Source: DASRJG01 sp032124015
GTDB lineage: Bacteria > Acidobacteriota > Polarisedimenticolia > Polarisedimenticolales > DASRJG01
DNA length: 64,000 nucleotides
Direction: 5' to 3'
NCBI GenBank assembly: GCA_032124015.1
Contig: JAQBEH010000096.1
Coordinates: 1 to 64,000, forward strand
Made by a program: the position numbers and the translations under genes. The notes beneath the pieces are model-generated. The model was given only the letters and a program-made list of their open reading frames with translations, was not told the origin of the DNA and did no database searches. This document shows positions 42,257 to 55,803 of this stretch, one piece after another (position 1 is the stretch's first letter; each line of letters starts with the position of its first letter).

Positions 42257-44175
42257 CGATCGCCCGCGCGATGCCACTCGAGGAAGAGCGCCGCGAGCGG
42301 CGGGAGGGTGAGGATCAGGGAGTAGGGCCGACCGTGCGCGGGGACCGGCGCGGCTTCGACCGTGCCGAGATTCCCCTGCCCGCTCCCACCGTATTCGACC
42401 GAATCGCTGTTCAACACCTCGCTCCAGAACCCGTCCTCGGGAACGCCGACGCGGTAGTTCGCGCGCGGGACCGGGGTGAAGTTCAAGACGACGAGCATCC
42501 ACGTATCGGGCGATTTCCCGCGCCTCAGGAAGGAGATGACACTCTGCTCGGAATCGTCGGCGTCCACCCACTCGAACCCCTCAGGATCGCAGTCCCGCTC
42601 GTGGAGCGCTTTCGCGTCCCGGTAAAGGCGCCCGAGGTCTTCGACGAAGCGGAGCACGCCGGCGTGCTGCGGGAGCTCGAGTTGGTGCCAGTCGAGCGAG
42701 CGATCGTGGTTCCACTCCCGGCCCTGGCCGAACTCTCCGCCCATAAAGAGGAGCTTCTTGCCCGCTTGCGCGAACTGGTAGGCCAGAAGGAGCCTCAGGT
42801 TCGCAAACTGCTGCCAGGCGTCGCCCGGCATCTTCGCGAGGAGGGAGCCCTTGAGATGCACGACCTCGTCGTGAGACAGAGGGAGCGTAAAGCTCTCATG
42901 CCAAGCGTAGAGCATCCGGAACGTGAGCTTCCGATGATGCCACCGGCGATTGACCGGGTCCTCCTTAATGTAGTCCAGGGAGTCGTGCATCCAGCCCATG
43001 TCCCACTTGAGGCCGAAACCGAGCCCGCCAAGGTAGGTCGGGCGCGAGACCATGGGCCACGAAGTGGACTCCTCGGCGGTCGTTTGAACATCGGGGAACT
43101 CGGCGTAGATCGACTCGTTCATCTGTTTCAAGAAGGAGATCGCCTCGAGGTTCTCCCGTCCGCCGAAACGGTTCGGGATCCACTCCCCTTCCTTCCGCGA
43201 ATAATCGAGGTAGAGCATCGAGGCCACCGCATCCACGCGCAGGCCGTCGGCGTGGTAGTGGTCGAGCCAGAAGAACGCGGAGGACAGGAGGAACGAGCGG
43301 ACCTCGTTGCGACCGTAGTTGAAGATGAGGCTTCCCCAGTCGGGATGAACGCCTTGACGCTCGTCGGCGTGCTCGTAGAGATGGGTTCCGTCGAAGTACA
43401 CGAGGCCGTGCTCGTCCGAGGGGAAGTGCGACGGGACCCAATCGAGGATCACCCCGATCCCCCGCCGGTGGAGCGTGTCGATCAAGAACATGAAGTCTTG
43501 CGGAGTGCCCTGGCGAGAGCTCGGCGCGAAAAACCCGGTGCACTGGTACCCCCAGGATCCGTAAAACGGGTGTTCCATCACGGGGAGGAACTCCACGTGC
43601 GTGAAAGAGAGACGCTCGATGTGGTCGGCCAGCAGCGGGGCGATCTCTCGGTAGGTAAGCACCTCTCCGTCCGCGCCGCGCTTCCACGATCCCAGGTGGA
43701 CTTCGTAAACGGACATCGGGGCCGTGAGGGCGGCACGGGCCCCGCGGGTTTTCATCCAGTCGGCGTCGCTCCACTTGAAGTCGAGGCTCGCGACCACCGA
43801 CCCCGTCGCTGGAGGAACCTCGGTGCAGAAGGCGAAGGGATCGGCCTTGTCGACGGTGTACCCGCCGCCGCGGGCAACGATTCGGTACTTGTAGACGGAG
43901 CCGATCGACGCTGCGCTTGCCGCGCCCCGCCAGAGCCCCGACTCCGCGATCGGCTCCATCGGGTTGGCTGACGGATCCCACCCGTTCCAATCGCCGAGGA
44001 CCGAGACCCGCTCGGCGTTGGGGGCCCAGACGGTGAACGTCACGCCCTCGGTGCCCTTGCCGTCCATCCCAACACGCGCACCGAGCTTTTCGTAGAGCCG
44101 GCTGTGGGTTCCTTCATTGAATAGGTGCAGGTCTTGATCTCCAAGAACACCGCCCGTTGGTCTCCGTCGGGTCAC
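42253..44175 (-). CDS. glgB: 1,4-alpha-glucan branching enzyme
   Basis: A 640-residue GH13 enzyme that introduces alpha-1,6 branches into glycogen-like glucan. The CBM48-type N-terminus has FTVWAPNAERVSVLGDWNGW. The catalytic motifs are ILDWVPSHFP, GLRVDAVASMLYLDY (nucleophile Asp), TTAEESTSWP (acid/base Glu) and PLSHDEVVHLKGS, the last typical of GlgB. It is short at the N-terminus, as in forms lacking the additional N1 domain. The GTG start at 44175 overlaps the malQ stop. In GlgE-type pathways GlgB acts together with the maltosyltransferase encoded upstream in this operon. Confidence 0.95.
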   Translation of the reverse strand: MTRRRPTGGVLGDQDLHLFNEGTHSRLYEKLGARVGMDGKGTEGVTFTVWAPNAERVSVLGDWNGWDPSANPMEPIAESGLWRGAASAASIGSVYKYRIVARGGGYTVDKADPFAFCTEVPPATGSVVASLDFKWSDADWMKTRGARAALTAPMSVYEVHLGSWKRGADGEVLTYREIAPLLADHIERLSFTHVEFLPVMEHPFYGSWGYQCTGFFAPSSRQGTPQDFMFLIDTLHRRGIGVILDWVPSHFPSDEHGLVYFDGTHLYEHADERQGVHPDWGSLIFNYGRNEVRSFLLSSAFFWLDHYHADGLRVDAVASMLYLDYSRKEGEWIPNRFGGRENLEAISFLKQMNESIYAEFPDVQTTAEESTSWPMVSRPTYLGGLGFGLKWDMGWMHDSLDYIKEDPVNRRWHHRKLTFRMLYAWHESFTLPLSHDEVVHLKGSLLAKMPGDAWQQFANLRLLLAYQFAQAGKKLLFMGGEFGQGREWNHDRSLDWHQLELPQHAGVLRFVEDLGRLYRDAKALHERDCDPEGFEWVDADDSEQSVISFLRRGKSPDTWMLVVLNFTPVPRANYRVGVPEDGFWSEVLNSDSVEYGGSGQGNLGTVEAAPVPAHGRPYSLILTLPPLAALFLEWHRAGDR

Positions 44176-46222
44176 GATCGATCCTCCCCTCGCCGCGCGC
44201 GATCGAGCGCGGTCATCGTCTCCCGCACCGTTTTGCTGCGGGCCAAGTACTCCAGGCTCCAACGCGCCTTCCGGCGCCAATTGGGCCGCTCGTCGGTCGT
44301 TCCGGGTACGTTTTGCGGGCGCGTCTCCCCCCAGAGATCCTCGAGACTGACGACGACCCACTCCGCGCGCGTGCGCCCGAGCGCCGCGAGAGTCTCGCGG
44401 ATCGGGGCCGTCGCCGATTGCTGCCGCTTCCCGAGGAGCTTGCGCAGCGCACGGCGCGCGATCGCGCGCCGTTTCGTCTCGCGACGCTCCCCGTTCGCGT
44501 CGAGAAACCCCAGTCGCACGCGCTCCCCGATGTCCGTCCCGGACCACCAGCCGGCAAAGGTCGGATGGTCGTGCGTGTTGAGCGCCGCGGCGGAAGCGGC
44601 CGGAACGGCGGTGAAGGCGCCGTCGGGATCGGAAGCGAGCTCCCGCTGCACCGCCCAGGTCCGCCGAAGTCCGTGCCTTCGCATCGCCGGACGAACGGGC
44701 GGCGGCACCGTCCCGAGATCTTCGCCGACGATCGCGGCTCCGGCCCGAGACGCCTCGAGGCAGAGCGCCGCGTAGAGTTCCTCCGCGGGGTATTCCACGT
44801 ACGCTCCCGCGGCGGGCGGGAAGCCGCGAGGCACCCACCACAACCGGTGGAGTGACATCACGTGGTCGATCCTCAGCACGGAAGCATGCCGCAGGAGGTT
44901 TCGGAGGCAGAGGCGAAAATACGCGTGGCCATTGGCCCGCGCGCCCTCGGGATGAAGAGGAGGAAACCCCCAATCCTGGCCAAGCCCCGAGTAGTGATCG
45001 GGCGGGGCTCCTCCCGAGACCCCCTCGGCAAAGCGATCGGGGAACCGCCACGGGTCGAATCCGTCGGCGTGGACACCCAGCGGTAGATCGAGGTAGAGCG
45101 CCGTGCCGTCGCCTCGGAGCCGCGCCGCCAGGGCGGACAGCGCCTCTTCGAAACGGAACTGCGCGTAGAGGTGAACGCGAGCCGCCTTTTCCGGAGCGTC
45201 GCGAGCGGCAAGCTCGGCTCGCCGGATGCGCTCGGGCCAGAGGCGCCAACCGGTCCCGCGCGCCTCGACGGCCGACCGGAAGCGCGCGTAGGCGAGAAGG
45301 TGCGGATCTTGCTCGAGGCGCGCTTCGAGGCGGCGCCGATCGTCTCCGCCCCGCTCGAAGAATTCGTCCGCGAGCGCATCGAGCACGAGGCGGCGGAGCG
45401 CGGCCATGCGCCTCCAGTCCACCAGGGGTGCGGCGCGCAGGCTCGCGAGCTCACCCGAAGCCGTCGAGGCGATCGCGCGCGCGCGCGCCGAGCGCGCGAA
45501 CTCGGGGAGGGAGGGAAGATCGAGAAAGTGCTCGTTCCAGAAGAGGCGGCTGACCGGAGCGTAAGGGCTCGGGTCGAAGGGCGTCGAGAGGTACGTCGCG
45601 AACATCGGGAGCGTGGCGACGAGGCTCCCCCCGCGCTCGCGCGTGAACTCCGCGTGCGCCTCGAGCTCCGTCAGGCTCCCGCATCCCCAGTCCCGATCCG
45701 ACCGCGCGGCGTAGAGCGGGAGGAAGGTCCCCCAGGCCCGTCGCCGCGGCTTCCCCCGGACATCGAGACGTCGCGGCGCGGAAAGGACGTGCGCATCCCG
45801 GGATTCGCCACCCCACCGCGCGCGAAGCGTGTGCGCTCCCGGAGGAAGACTCCGCGGAATCCGAACGGTACGCGCGGAACCCGAAACCTCCCAGCGGGAG
45901 ATCCCGCCGTCTTCGGTTTCCAACACGAGTTCGACGCGAGCCCGTCCCGCCGTTTTCGGCAGAGCGACGGGAACCGCGGGCGCGACGCCGTCCCACGCCA
46001 CGATCGTCTTCGGGAGAACGCGTGCGGCGCGTTCGGCCGCGACGGCACGAAGGGCACCGTCCGCGTCATTCGCCACAGTCACAGGGGCACCGAGGGCGCG
46101 AAGAATCGCAAGCAGGGTCTCTTGCGATGCGCGCTCGCGGCGTCCGGTGCGGACGCTCCGGTAGGTGCTCTGCACGCCGTGAAGCGCCGCGAGGCGCTCG
46201 ATCGCCCGGTCGCGGGAGAGCG

Positions 46223-46226
<4 letters not shown>
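44172..46226 (-). CDS. malQ: 4-alpha-glucanotransferase (GH77, amylomaltase)
   Basis: A 684-residue enzyme that transfers malto-oligosaccharide units between glucans. The catalytic core shows VLRIDHVMSLHRLWWVP with the nucleophile Asp, AAIVGEDLGTVPPPVR with the acid/base Glu, and LNTHDHPTFAGWW with the third Asp. The N-terminal 160 residues form an additional domain (VSGSARTVRIPRSLPPGAH), as in larger MalQ proteins. The GTG start at 46226 overlaps the treS stop. The role here is probably to recycle short maltodextrins that TreY or GlgB cannot use. Confidence 0.92.
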
Positions 46227-49576
<3,350 letters not shown>

Positions 49577-49592
49577 CCCTACCCTTTCCGCG

Positions 49593-51572
49593 TTAGAGCC
49601 AATAGTCGAAATCGCGCTCCGTCTTGAGCTTGCGCCGCACGCGAAACACGTGCGCGGGCGCTACGGCGGGATCGATCTCGACGAAGTTCCGTTCTCCCCG
49701 CCACAGGAACCGCGCATCGCCGAGCAGGTCGTGGACCTGATACGACCCGCTCGTCGGAAGGCCGATATCGGCGAGGTCCACGTACCCGGAGTGACGGTGG
49801 TGGGGGTCGAGATTCGCGACGATGACGAGGACGTTTTTTGCGCTCGCGTCGCTCCTGCTGAAGGCGAACAGCTCCTCCCGGTCGGTGTCGTGGAATCGCA
49901 GCCCTTCCATCGTTTGCAGCGCGGGGTTGTCTCGACGAATCCGATTCAGCCGGGTCACGAGCGCCCGCATCGGCCGGGCGCGGGCGAGATCCCAGCGCTT
50001 CATCTCGAACTTCTCCGAGTCGAGGTACTCCTCCCTCCCGGTTGCTAGCGGCTCCGCCTCGCACAGCTCGTACGCCGGGCCGTAGATCCCGTAGGACGAG
50101 CAGAGCGTCGCCGCGAGGACGAGCCGGAGACGGAAGGCCGCGGGGCCTCCCGCCTGAAGAAACTCCGGGAGGATGTCCGGGGTGTTCGGCCAGAAATTGG
50201 GCCGCAAGAAAGCAGCGAGGTCCGCGTCGGTCAGGCTGGTCAGGTACTCGCGGAGCTCGCTCGCGGTGTTGCGCCACGTGAAGTACGTGTAGGACTGGTG
50301 GAAGCCGACCTTCGCCAGGCGAGCCATCACCTTGGGTCGGGTGAAGGCCTCCGAAAGAAAGACCACGTCGGGGCGCTCCCGGCGAATCTCCGCGAAAAGC
50401 CACTCCCAGAATGCGTAGGGCTTGGTGTGCGGGTTGTCCACGCGGAAGACCCGGACGCCGCGCTCGATCCAGAACGAGACGACGTCGCGAAGCGCCTCCC
50501 ACAGGGCCTTCCATTCGTCGCACTCGAAATCGAACGGGTAGATGTCCTGGTACTTCTTCGGGGGGTTCTCCGCGTAGCGGATCGCCCCGTCGGGACTTCG
50601 CCGGAACCAGCCCGGATGCTCCGCGACCCACGGATGGTCGGGAGCGCATTGAAACGCGAGATCGAGGGCGAGCTCGACCCCTTTCGCCCTCGCCGACACG
50701 ACGAGGCGGTCCACATCGCCGATCGTCCCCAGCGCCGGGTGGACGGCGGTGTGGCCGCCCTCGACCGCGCCGATCGCCCACGGGCTTCCCAGGTCCTCGG
50801 GACCGGCGACGGTCGCGTTGTTTTTTCCTTTTCGGTTGGTCCGACCGATCGGGTGGATCGGCGGCAAGTAGAGGACGTCGAACCCCATCGCCGCGATCTC
50901 GTCGAGGCGGGCTTCCACATCCCGCAGGGTCCCGGGGCCCGCATCCGCGCCCCAGACCGATCGAGGGAATATCTCGTACCAGCTCGAGAATCGTGCGAGG
51001 ACGGGATCGACCTGGACCGGCAGCGGCTCGCTCCGGGCTGCGGGAGCGCGATCGGCGTAACGGTCCATCCGTTCCAACAGGTCGTCGGCGGTCGCCGCCG
51101 CGAAGCGTTCCGACAGCCCCACTTTCTTGTCGGCGAGCCGATGCGCGGCTTTGCGGAGTGCCTCCACGTCGTCGTCGGTGGCGCGCTTTTGGGCCTGCGA
51201 CACGAGCCGTGCACCGGCGACGAGGTCTGAGCGGACGTCGTCGTACTGTTCCGCTGCGAACCACTTTTCAAGGTCGCGGCGCCAGGTCCGAAACCGGTCC
51301 ACCCACGCCTCGACGCAAAATTCGTGAAAACCGAGGCACTCGGCCGGAAACGTGGCGCTCCAGACGTCGTTTTGGAGCGGTTCCAACGGCGTCTCGCGCC
51401 AGGCGGTTTCCCCTGGCCCTCGCCATCGTGTTACGGCCCGGATGACATCGTGTCCGTCGGCGTGGATGTCGGCGGTGACCTCGATCCGATCACCGAGACA
51501 ACCCTTCGCGGGAAACCGTCCGCCATCTACGGACGGTCGGAGATTCTCGACGACGACTCGTGAGGGATGCAC
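49593..51572 (-). CDS. glgE: Alpha-1,4-glucan:maltose-1-phosphate maltosyltransferase
   Basis: A 659-residue GH13 enzyme that extends alpha-glucan with maltose 1-phosphate. The family signatures are WYEIFPRSVW, YLPPIHPIG, NPPKKYQDIYP, VFRVDNPHTKP with the nucleophile Asp, FLSEAFTRP with the acid/base Glu, and PNFWPNTPDILPE. The GTG start at 51572 has GGAGG nine bases upstream. It is the first gene of the eight-gene glucan-trehalose operon. TreS-Mak, which supplies its substrate, is next to it, so the TreS-Mak-GlgE-GlgB pathway is complete in this operon. Confidence 0.95.
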   Translation of the reverse strand: MHPSRVVVENLRPSVDGGRFPAKGCLGDRIEVTADIHADGHDVIRAVTRWRGPGETAWRETPLEPLQNDVWSATFPAECLGFHEFCVEAWVDRFRTWRRDLEKWFAAEQYDDVRSDLVAGARLVSQAQKRATDDDVEALRKAAHRLADKKVGLSERFAAATADDLLERMDRYADRAPAARSEPLPVQVDPVLARFSSWYEIFPRSVWGADAGPGTLRDVEARLDEIAAMGFDVLYLPPIHPIGRTNRKGKNNATVAGPEDLGSPWAIGAVEGGHTAVHPALGTIGDVDRLVVSARAKGVELALDLAFQCAPDHPWVAEHPGWFRRSPDGAIRYAENPPKKYQDIYPFDFECDEWKALWEALRDVVSFWIERGVRVFRVDNPHTKPYAFWEWLFAEIRRERPDVVFLSEAFTRPKVMARLAKVGFHQSYTYFTWRNTASELREYLTSLTDADLAAFLRPNFWPNTPDILPEFLQAGGPAAFRLRLVLAATLCSSYGIYGPAYELCEAEPLATGREEYLDSEKFEMKRWDLARARPMRALVTRLNRIRRDNPALQTMEGLRFHDTDREELFAFSRSDASAKNVLVIVANLDPHHRHSGYVDLADIGLPTSGSYQVHDLLGDARFLWRGERNFVEIDPAVAPAHVFRVRRKLKTERDFDYWL

Positions 51573-51603
51573 CTGGGCGACCTCCTTGCTCCGGTCTGAG
51601 GAA

Positions 51604-51615
51604 GCTCCGCGGAGC
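51604..51615. promoter_or_regulatory. Perfect 12-bp palindrome upstream of glgE
   Basis: GCTCCGCGGAGC lies 32 bp upstream of the glgE start in the divergent region shared with mscS. Its half-site is the same as that of the inverted repeat at 14388-14406. A regulatory role is unproven, and chance is possible at this GC content. Confidence 0.3.
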
Positions 51616-51663
51616 GATTTGGTGGCTGCTCGACGAACCGTGGCTCCGTCGCCGTGGGTACCG

Positions 51664-51682
51664 GTTCTGGCGTCGCCAGAAC
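51664..51682. promoter_or_regulatory. Perfect 19-bp palindrome between glgE and mscS
   Basis: GTTCTGGCG and CGCCAGAAC flank a single central T. It sits roughly midway in the 238-bp region between the leftward glucan-trehalose operon and the rightward ion/osmotic operon. It looks like an operator for a dimeric regulator acting on both; a hairpin is the alternative. Confidence 0.45.
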
Positions 51683-51810
51683 GGTGAAGAGCGTGTTACG
51701 CCGACCGTTATTGAGCATCCATCATACACGCACGCGCCCGGGATGCGTTACGATTCGGCGGTCGGGGGACCTCCGCTTTGAGATTGGCGCCATGCTATGA
51801 GGTGACGACG

Positions 51811-53547
51811 ATGAGTGGCACGAGACGTTCCTCCGCGCGCGTCGCGGCGATGATGGCTTTTCTCATCGTGCTTACGGCCGGTATCGCCTCCGTGACCTGG
51901 GCCGACGATCTCAAGCTCCCCGGCTTCCCTGGGACGTCCGAGCCGGACGCCGCAGCGACCGCAGAGGAACTGGCTCCGCAGGCGGGGCACGATGGGGTCC
52001 CCGTTCTCGTCGCCGGACAGGAGATCTACCGGATGCGGGCCGCGTTGGGCCCGTTTTCCGTCGAGGAACGGGCCGCGACCGCCGCGAGGCGGATCAAACG
52101 CCTCGTCGCCGCGCCGAGCTTCGACCCCGCAATGCTCGCCGTGCAGGAGCAGGACGGGCTAACGCGCATCGCGTACGGCAATGAGGTGCTCTTCACCGTT
52201 CTTCACGAGGATCTGTCGGACCTCGAGCGCGAAGCGGGCCATCCCGCCGCAGATGATATCGCGGAACGCCTCCGTACAGCCATCCGCATCGACCGCGTTG
52301 CGCGCACCCCGAGGCGGCTCGCCATCTCGTTTGCGCTAACGCTGCTCGTGTTCGGCGTCGCGGTCCTGCTCTTTCGCCTGCTCTCCAAAATGGCACGACG
52401 AGCACGCGCCTATATCGCGGCGGCGAAGGACACCCGGCTTCACGGCGTTCAAATCCGCGGCCTCGAGCTGATCTCGGGCGACACGATGGTTACGATTGTG
52501 CAGCGCGCTGCGAGCCTCATCCAGGCAGCGATCGTGATCTTCCTCGTCTACGTCGCCGCGTCGGTCGTCCTTTCGCTGTTCCCTTGGACCGCGCCCTACG
52601 TTCGCTCCTCCGTCGGCTTCGTGCTCAAGGCGGTGTGGGACGTGGTCGGCGCGATCTTCGGCAGTATCCCGAACCTGTTCATGATCGGGCTCCTGCTCTT
52701 CGTGATCCGTTACATCACTCGCTTCGTGAACTTCCTCTTCGATGCGATCGGACGGGGCGTGCTCGTGCTCCCCGGCTTCCACCCGGAGCTCGCCGCGCCG
52801 ACGAATCAGATCGTTCGCTGGCTCGTCTGGGCTCTGGGACTCGTGGTGATTTTTCCGTACCTCCCGGGGAGCGGCTCGCCCGCGTTCCAAGGCGTCAGCG
52901 TGTTCATCGGACTCTTGGTGTCGTTCGGCTCGTCGGGGGCGATCGGCAACGTCGTCTCCGGTTTGGTGCTGACCTTTTCGCGCTCGTTTGCCGTGGGCGA
53001 CCGCGTCAAGATCGGCGACACCGTCGGCGACGTGGTCTCCCACACTCTTTTGTCCACCAAGCTCATCACCATCAAGAACGAGGAAGTGACGATTCCGAAC
53101 TCGTTGATCCTCAACAATCACATCATCAACTACTCGGAGCTCTCCGCGGAAAAAGGCCTCATCCTCCACACGACGGTCACGATCGGTTACGACGTGCCGT
53201 GGAGACAGGTGCACGAGCTGCTGATTGCGGCCGCGCGAGCGTCGGACGGCATCATCGCGACACCGGAACCCTTCGTGTTCCAAACGAGCTTGGACGACTT
53301 CTACGTGAGCTACCAGATCAACGCCCACACGAAAGAGCCCCAGCGTATGGCCGCGATCTACAGCGACCTTCACCAGAACATTCAGGACCGTTTCTTCGAC
53401 GCGGGGGTCGAGATCATGTCGCCTCACTACGGAAGCCTGCGGGACGGGAACGAGGTTGCGATCCCGCCGGACAAGAGACCGGCCTCCTACAGGGCGCCGT
53501 CTTTTAGGGTGCGTCGCACCGATGGCGGCGGTGAAACGGCTCCATGA
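51811..53547 (+). CDS. Large MscS-family mechanosensitive channel with signal peptide
   Basis: A 578-residue protein. A cleavable leader (ending TWADD) is followed by a periplasmic stretch of about 140 residues, several membrane helices, and the MscS core (FGSSGAIGNVVSGLVLTFSRS, GDRVKIGDTVGDVVS, EEVTIPNSLILNNHIINYS). The extended N-terminus resembles the large YnaI/MscK-like members rather than MscS itself. The start at 51811 follows GAGGTG. It heads a rightward operon; its stop overlaps the start of the amino-acid permease gene (ATGA). The likely role is solute release under hypo-osmotic shock. Confidence 0.88.
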   Translation: MSGTRRSSARVAAMMAFLIVLTAGIASVTWADDLKLPGFPGTSEPDAAATAEELAPQAGHDGVPVLVAGQEIYRMRAALGPFSVEERAATAARRIKRLVAAPSFDPAMLAVQEQDGLTRIAYGNEVLFTVLHEDLSDLEREAGHPAADDIAERLRTAIRIDRVARTPRRLAISFALTLLVFGVAVLLFRLLSKMARRARAYIAAAKDTRLHGVQIRGLELISGDTMVTIVQRAASLIQAAIVIFLVYVAASVVLSLFPWTAPYVRSSVGFVLKAVWDVVGAIFGSIPNLFMIGLLLFVIRYITRFVNFLFDAIGRGVLVLPGFHPELAAPTNQIVRWLVWALGLVVIFPYLPGSGSPAFQGVSVFIGLLVSFGSSGAIGNVVSGLVLTFSRSFAVGDRVKIGDTVGDVVSHTLLSTKLITIKNEEVTIPNSLILNNHIINYSELSAEKGLILHTTVTIGYDVPWRQVHELLIAAARASDGIIATPEPFVFQTSLDDFYVSYQINAHTKEPQRMAAIYSDLHQNIQDRFFDAGVEIMSPHYGSLRDGNEVAIPPDKRPASYRAPSFRVRRTDGGGETAP

Positions 53548-55793
53548 GCGGCGCCGGGACCGAAATCCGCCTCAGCCGCGAGATGCGGCTTCTCGACGTG
53601 ACGATGATCGGCGTCGGGGCGATGATCGGCGCGGGGATCTTCGTGCTCACCGGGATCGCCGCCGGCGTGGCGGGGCCGGCCCTGATCGTCGCCTTCCTCC
53701 TGAACGGTTTCGTCAGCCTCCTGACCGCGATGGCGTACGCCGAACTCGGCTCGTGCTTCCACGATGCCGGCGGCGGCTATATCTGGGTGAAGAAGGGGCT
53801 CCCCGAACCGAACGGCTTTCTCGCGGGGTGGATGTCGTGGTTCGCGCAGGCGGTCGCGTGCAGTCTCTACTCCCTGGGGTTCGGAGCCTACTTCGGTTTG
53901 CTGCTGAGGTTGCTCGGCTTTACGGGCGGAGAGGATTGGCCGATCTCGATCGAGAAGCTCCTCGCCGTTTGCGCCGTGGTCATCCTCTGTCTCATCAACT
54001 ACCGGGGCGCGTCCGAGGCCGGGAAGACCGGCAACTTCGTGACGGCCGCGAAGATCCTCATCCTTTTTGTGTTCCTCGGCTTCGGCCTGGCCGTGATGTG
54101 GCGGAACCCGGACTGGACGACGCACTTCGACGGTTTCATGGCCAAGGGCTGGGGCGGCGTGTTCATGGCGATGGGGCTGACGTTCATCGCGTTCGAGGGG
54201 TACGAGATCATCGCCCAGTGCTCTGAGGAGGTCGAAAACCCGAAGCGCAACATCCCTAGGGCCATTTTCATCTCCCTCGCCATCGTCGTTCCCATCTATC
54301 TCCTCGTCGCTTGGGTGGCGATCGGAGCGATCGACGGCGCCGGAGTCCCGACGTGGCAGTACCTGGCGGAGAAGAAAGAGACCGCCTTGGTCGAAGCTGC
54401 CAAGCAGTTCTTCGTGGGCGGCGGGGTCATGATCCTCGTCGGCGGGCTGCTGTCGACGGTCAGCGCGCTGAACGCGACCATCTACTCGTCGTCCCGCGTC
54501 GCTTTCGCCATGGCCCGTAACCAGAATCTGCCGGACGCGTTTGCGAAGGTGTCGCCGAGACACAAGACGCCGCACGTCGCGATCTTCGGCTCGATGCTGA
54601 TCGTCATCGCGATGCTTTTGTGGTTGCCGATCGAGGATGTCGCCGCCGCCGCCGACGCGATGTTCTTGCTGTTGTTCATACAGGTGAATCTCGCGGTCAT
54701 CGCGATCCGGAGGAAGATGCCGGACCTCGACCGCGGCTTCAAGGTACCGCTCTTCCCCTTGATACCGATCGTGGCGATCGTCGGCAACGTGGGCATCGCG
54801 GGGTGGCTGTTCAAGTACAGCCCGATGGCTTGGGTTTCAGCAGGCGCGTGGATCGGCGCCGGCTTCGTGCTCCATCGCTTCTACGCGGCACCGAAGGAAG
54901 AGGCGGCGATCGAACATGCGGCGCGTGTCGAAAAGATCGAAAAGAAGGACTACCGCGTCCTCGTGGCCTTGTCCTCTCCGAACACCTCCCGATCGCTGAT
55001 CGAATTCGGCGTCGCGGTCGCGCGGAGTCACGGCGGCGAGATCGTTTGTCTCGCGGTCGTCGAAGTGCCCGAGGGCCGGCCGCTCGTCGCCGGCCTCGAC
55101 GACACGGCCCGGCTCAACACCCTCGTCGAGGACGGGGTGCGCGTCGCGCGCGACGCGGGGCTGACCGCGCGCGGACTGATCAAGGTGTCGCACCGGATCA
55201 GCAGCGGCATCGCGGAGACCGTGCGCGAGGAGGAGTGCAACTTCCTCGTGCTCGGGCGCCGCCGGCGGCCCTCGGCGCTCCAGTCGCTATTCACGTCGGC
55301 GCTCGACGCCATGACGAGGGAGGCGCCTTGCGACGTCGCCATCGTCGCCGGGACGCTCCGTCACGGAATCGTCCGCCGGGTGCTCGTTCCCGTCGACGAT
55401 GGGCCCAACGCGCGTCTGGCCTGCGAGCTGGCTCCGGCCATCGCGCAGTGGTGCGACGCGGACATCCGGCCGATGACCGTGGTTCCCGAGTTCGTAACGC
55501 CGGAGGCGGCGCAGAAACGGCGCGCGGCGGTCGAAGGCATCATCGCGGCCTCGGGGCTCGACCAGAAACCTCTCGTATTGCGCCGCGACGACGTCGTCGA
55601 GGCGATCCTGGAATCGGCGGGCACGGGCGACGTGATCCTTTTGGGGGCCTCGTCGGCCGGTACGGTCGCGGAAGCCTTGGCCGCCTCCACGCCGAGCCGA
55701 GTCATCGAACGCGGGGTTGTTCCCGTCGTCGCGGTGCGCAAGTACGAGCCGGCCCGCGCCGGCTGGCTCGAGCGGTTCTTGAACCCGCGATAA
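53544..55793 (+). CDS. APC-family amino-acid permease with C-terminal Usp domains
   Basis: A 749-residue protein. Residues 1-450 form an APC-type permease with about 12 helices and the typical MIGVGAMIGAGIFVLTGIAAG near the start, plus SRVAFAMARNQNLPDAFAKV. Residues about 465-745 form two universal stress protein domains (RVLVALSSPN, VRRVLVPVDDGPNARLA), of which the second is the clearer. Such fusions occur in archaea and bacteria; the Usp part may bind nucleotide and regulate transport. It shares a 4-nt overlap with the mscS gene and is followed after 10 nt by another membrane protein gene. The substrate is unknown. Confidence 0.88.
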   Translation: MSGAGTEIRLSREMRLLDVTMIGVGAMIGAGIFVLTGIAAGVAGPALIVAFLLNGFVSLLTAMAYAELGSCFHDAGGGYIWVKKGLPEPNGFLAGWMSWFAQAVACSLYSLGFGAYFGLLLRLLGFTGGEDWPISIEKLLAVCAVVILCLINYRGASEAGKTGNFVTAAKILILFVFLGFGLAVMWRNPDWTTHFDGFMAKGWGGVFMAMGLTFIAFEGYEIIAQCSEEVENPKRNIPRAIFISLAIVVPIYLLVAWVAIGAIDGAGVPTWQYLAEKKETALVEAAKQFFVGGGVMILVGGLLSTVSALNATIYSSSRVAFAMARNQNLPDAFAKVSPRHKTPHVAIFGSMLIVIAMLLWLPIEDVAAAADAMFLLLFIQVNLAVIAIRRKMPDLDRGFKVPLFPLIPIVAIVGNVGIAGWLFKYSPMAWVSAGAWIGAGFVLHRFYAAPKEEAAIEHAARVEKIEKKDYRVLVALSSPNTSRSLIEFGVAVARSHGGEIVCLAVVEVPEGRPLVAGLDDTARLNTLVEDGVRVARDAGLTARGLIKVSHRISSGIAETVREEECNFLVLGRRRRPSALQSLFTSALDAMTREAPCDVAIVAGTLRHGIVRRVLVPVDDGPNARLACELAPAIAQWCDADIRPMTVVPEFVTPEAAQKRRAAVEGIIAASGLDQKPLVLRRDDVVEAILESAGTGDVILLGASSAGTVAEALAASTPSRVIERGVVPVVAVRKYEPARAGWLERFLNPR

Positions 55794-55803
55794 GGAGACA
55801 GCC

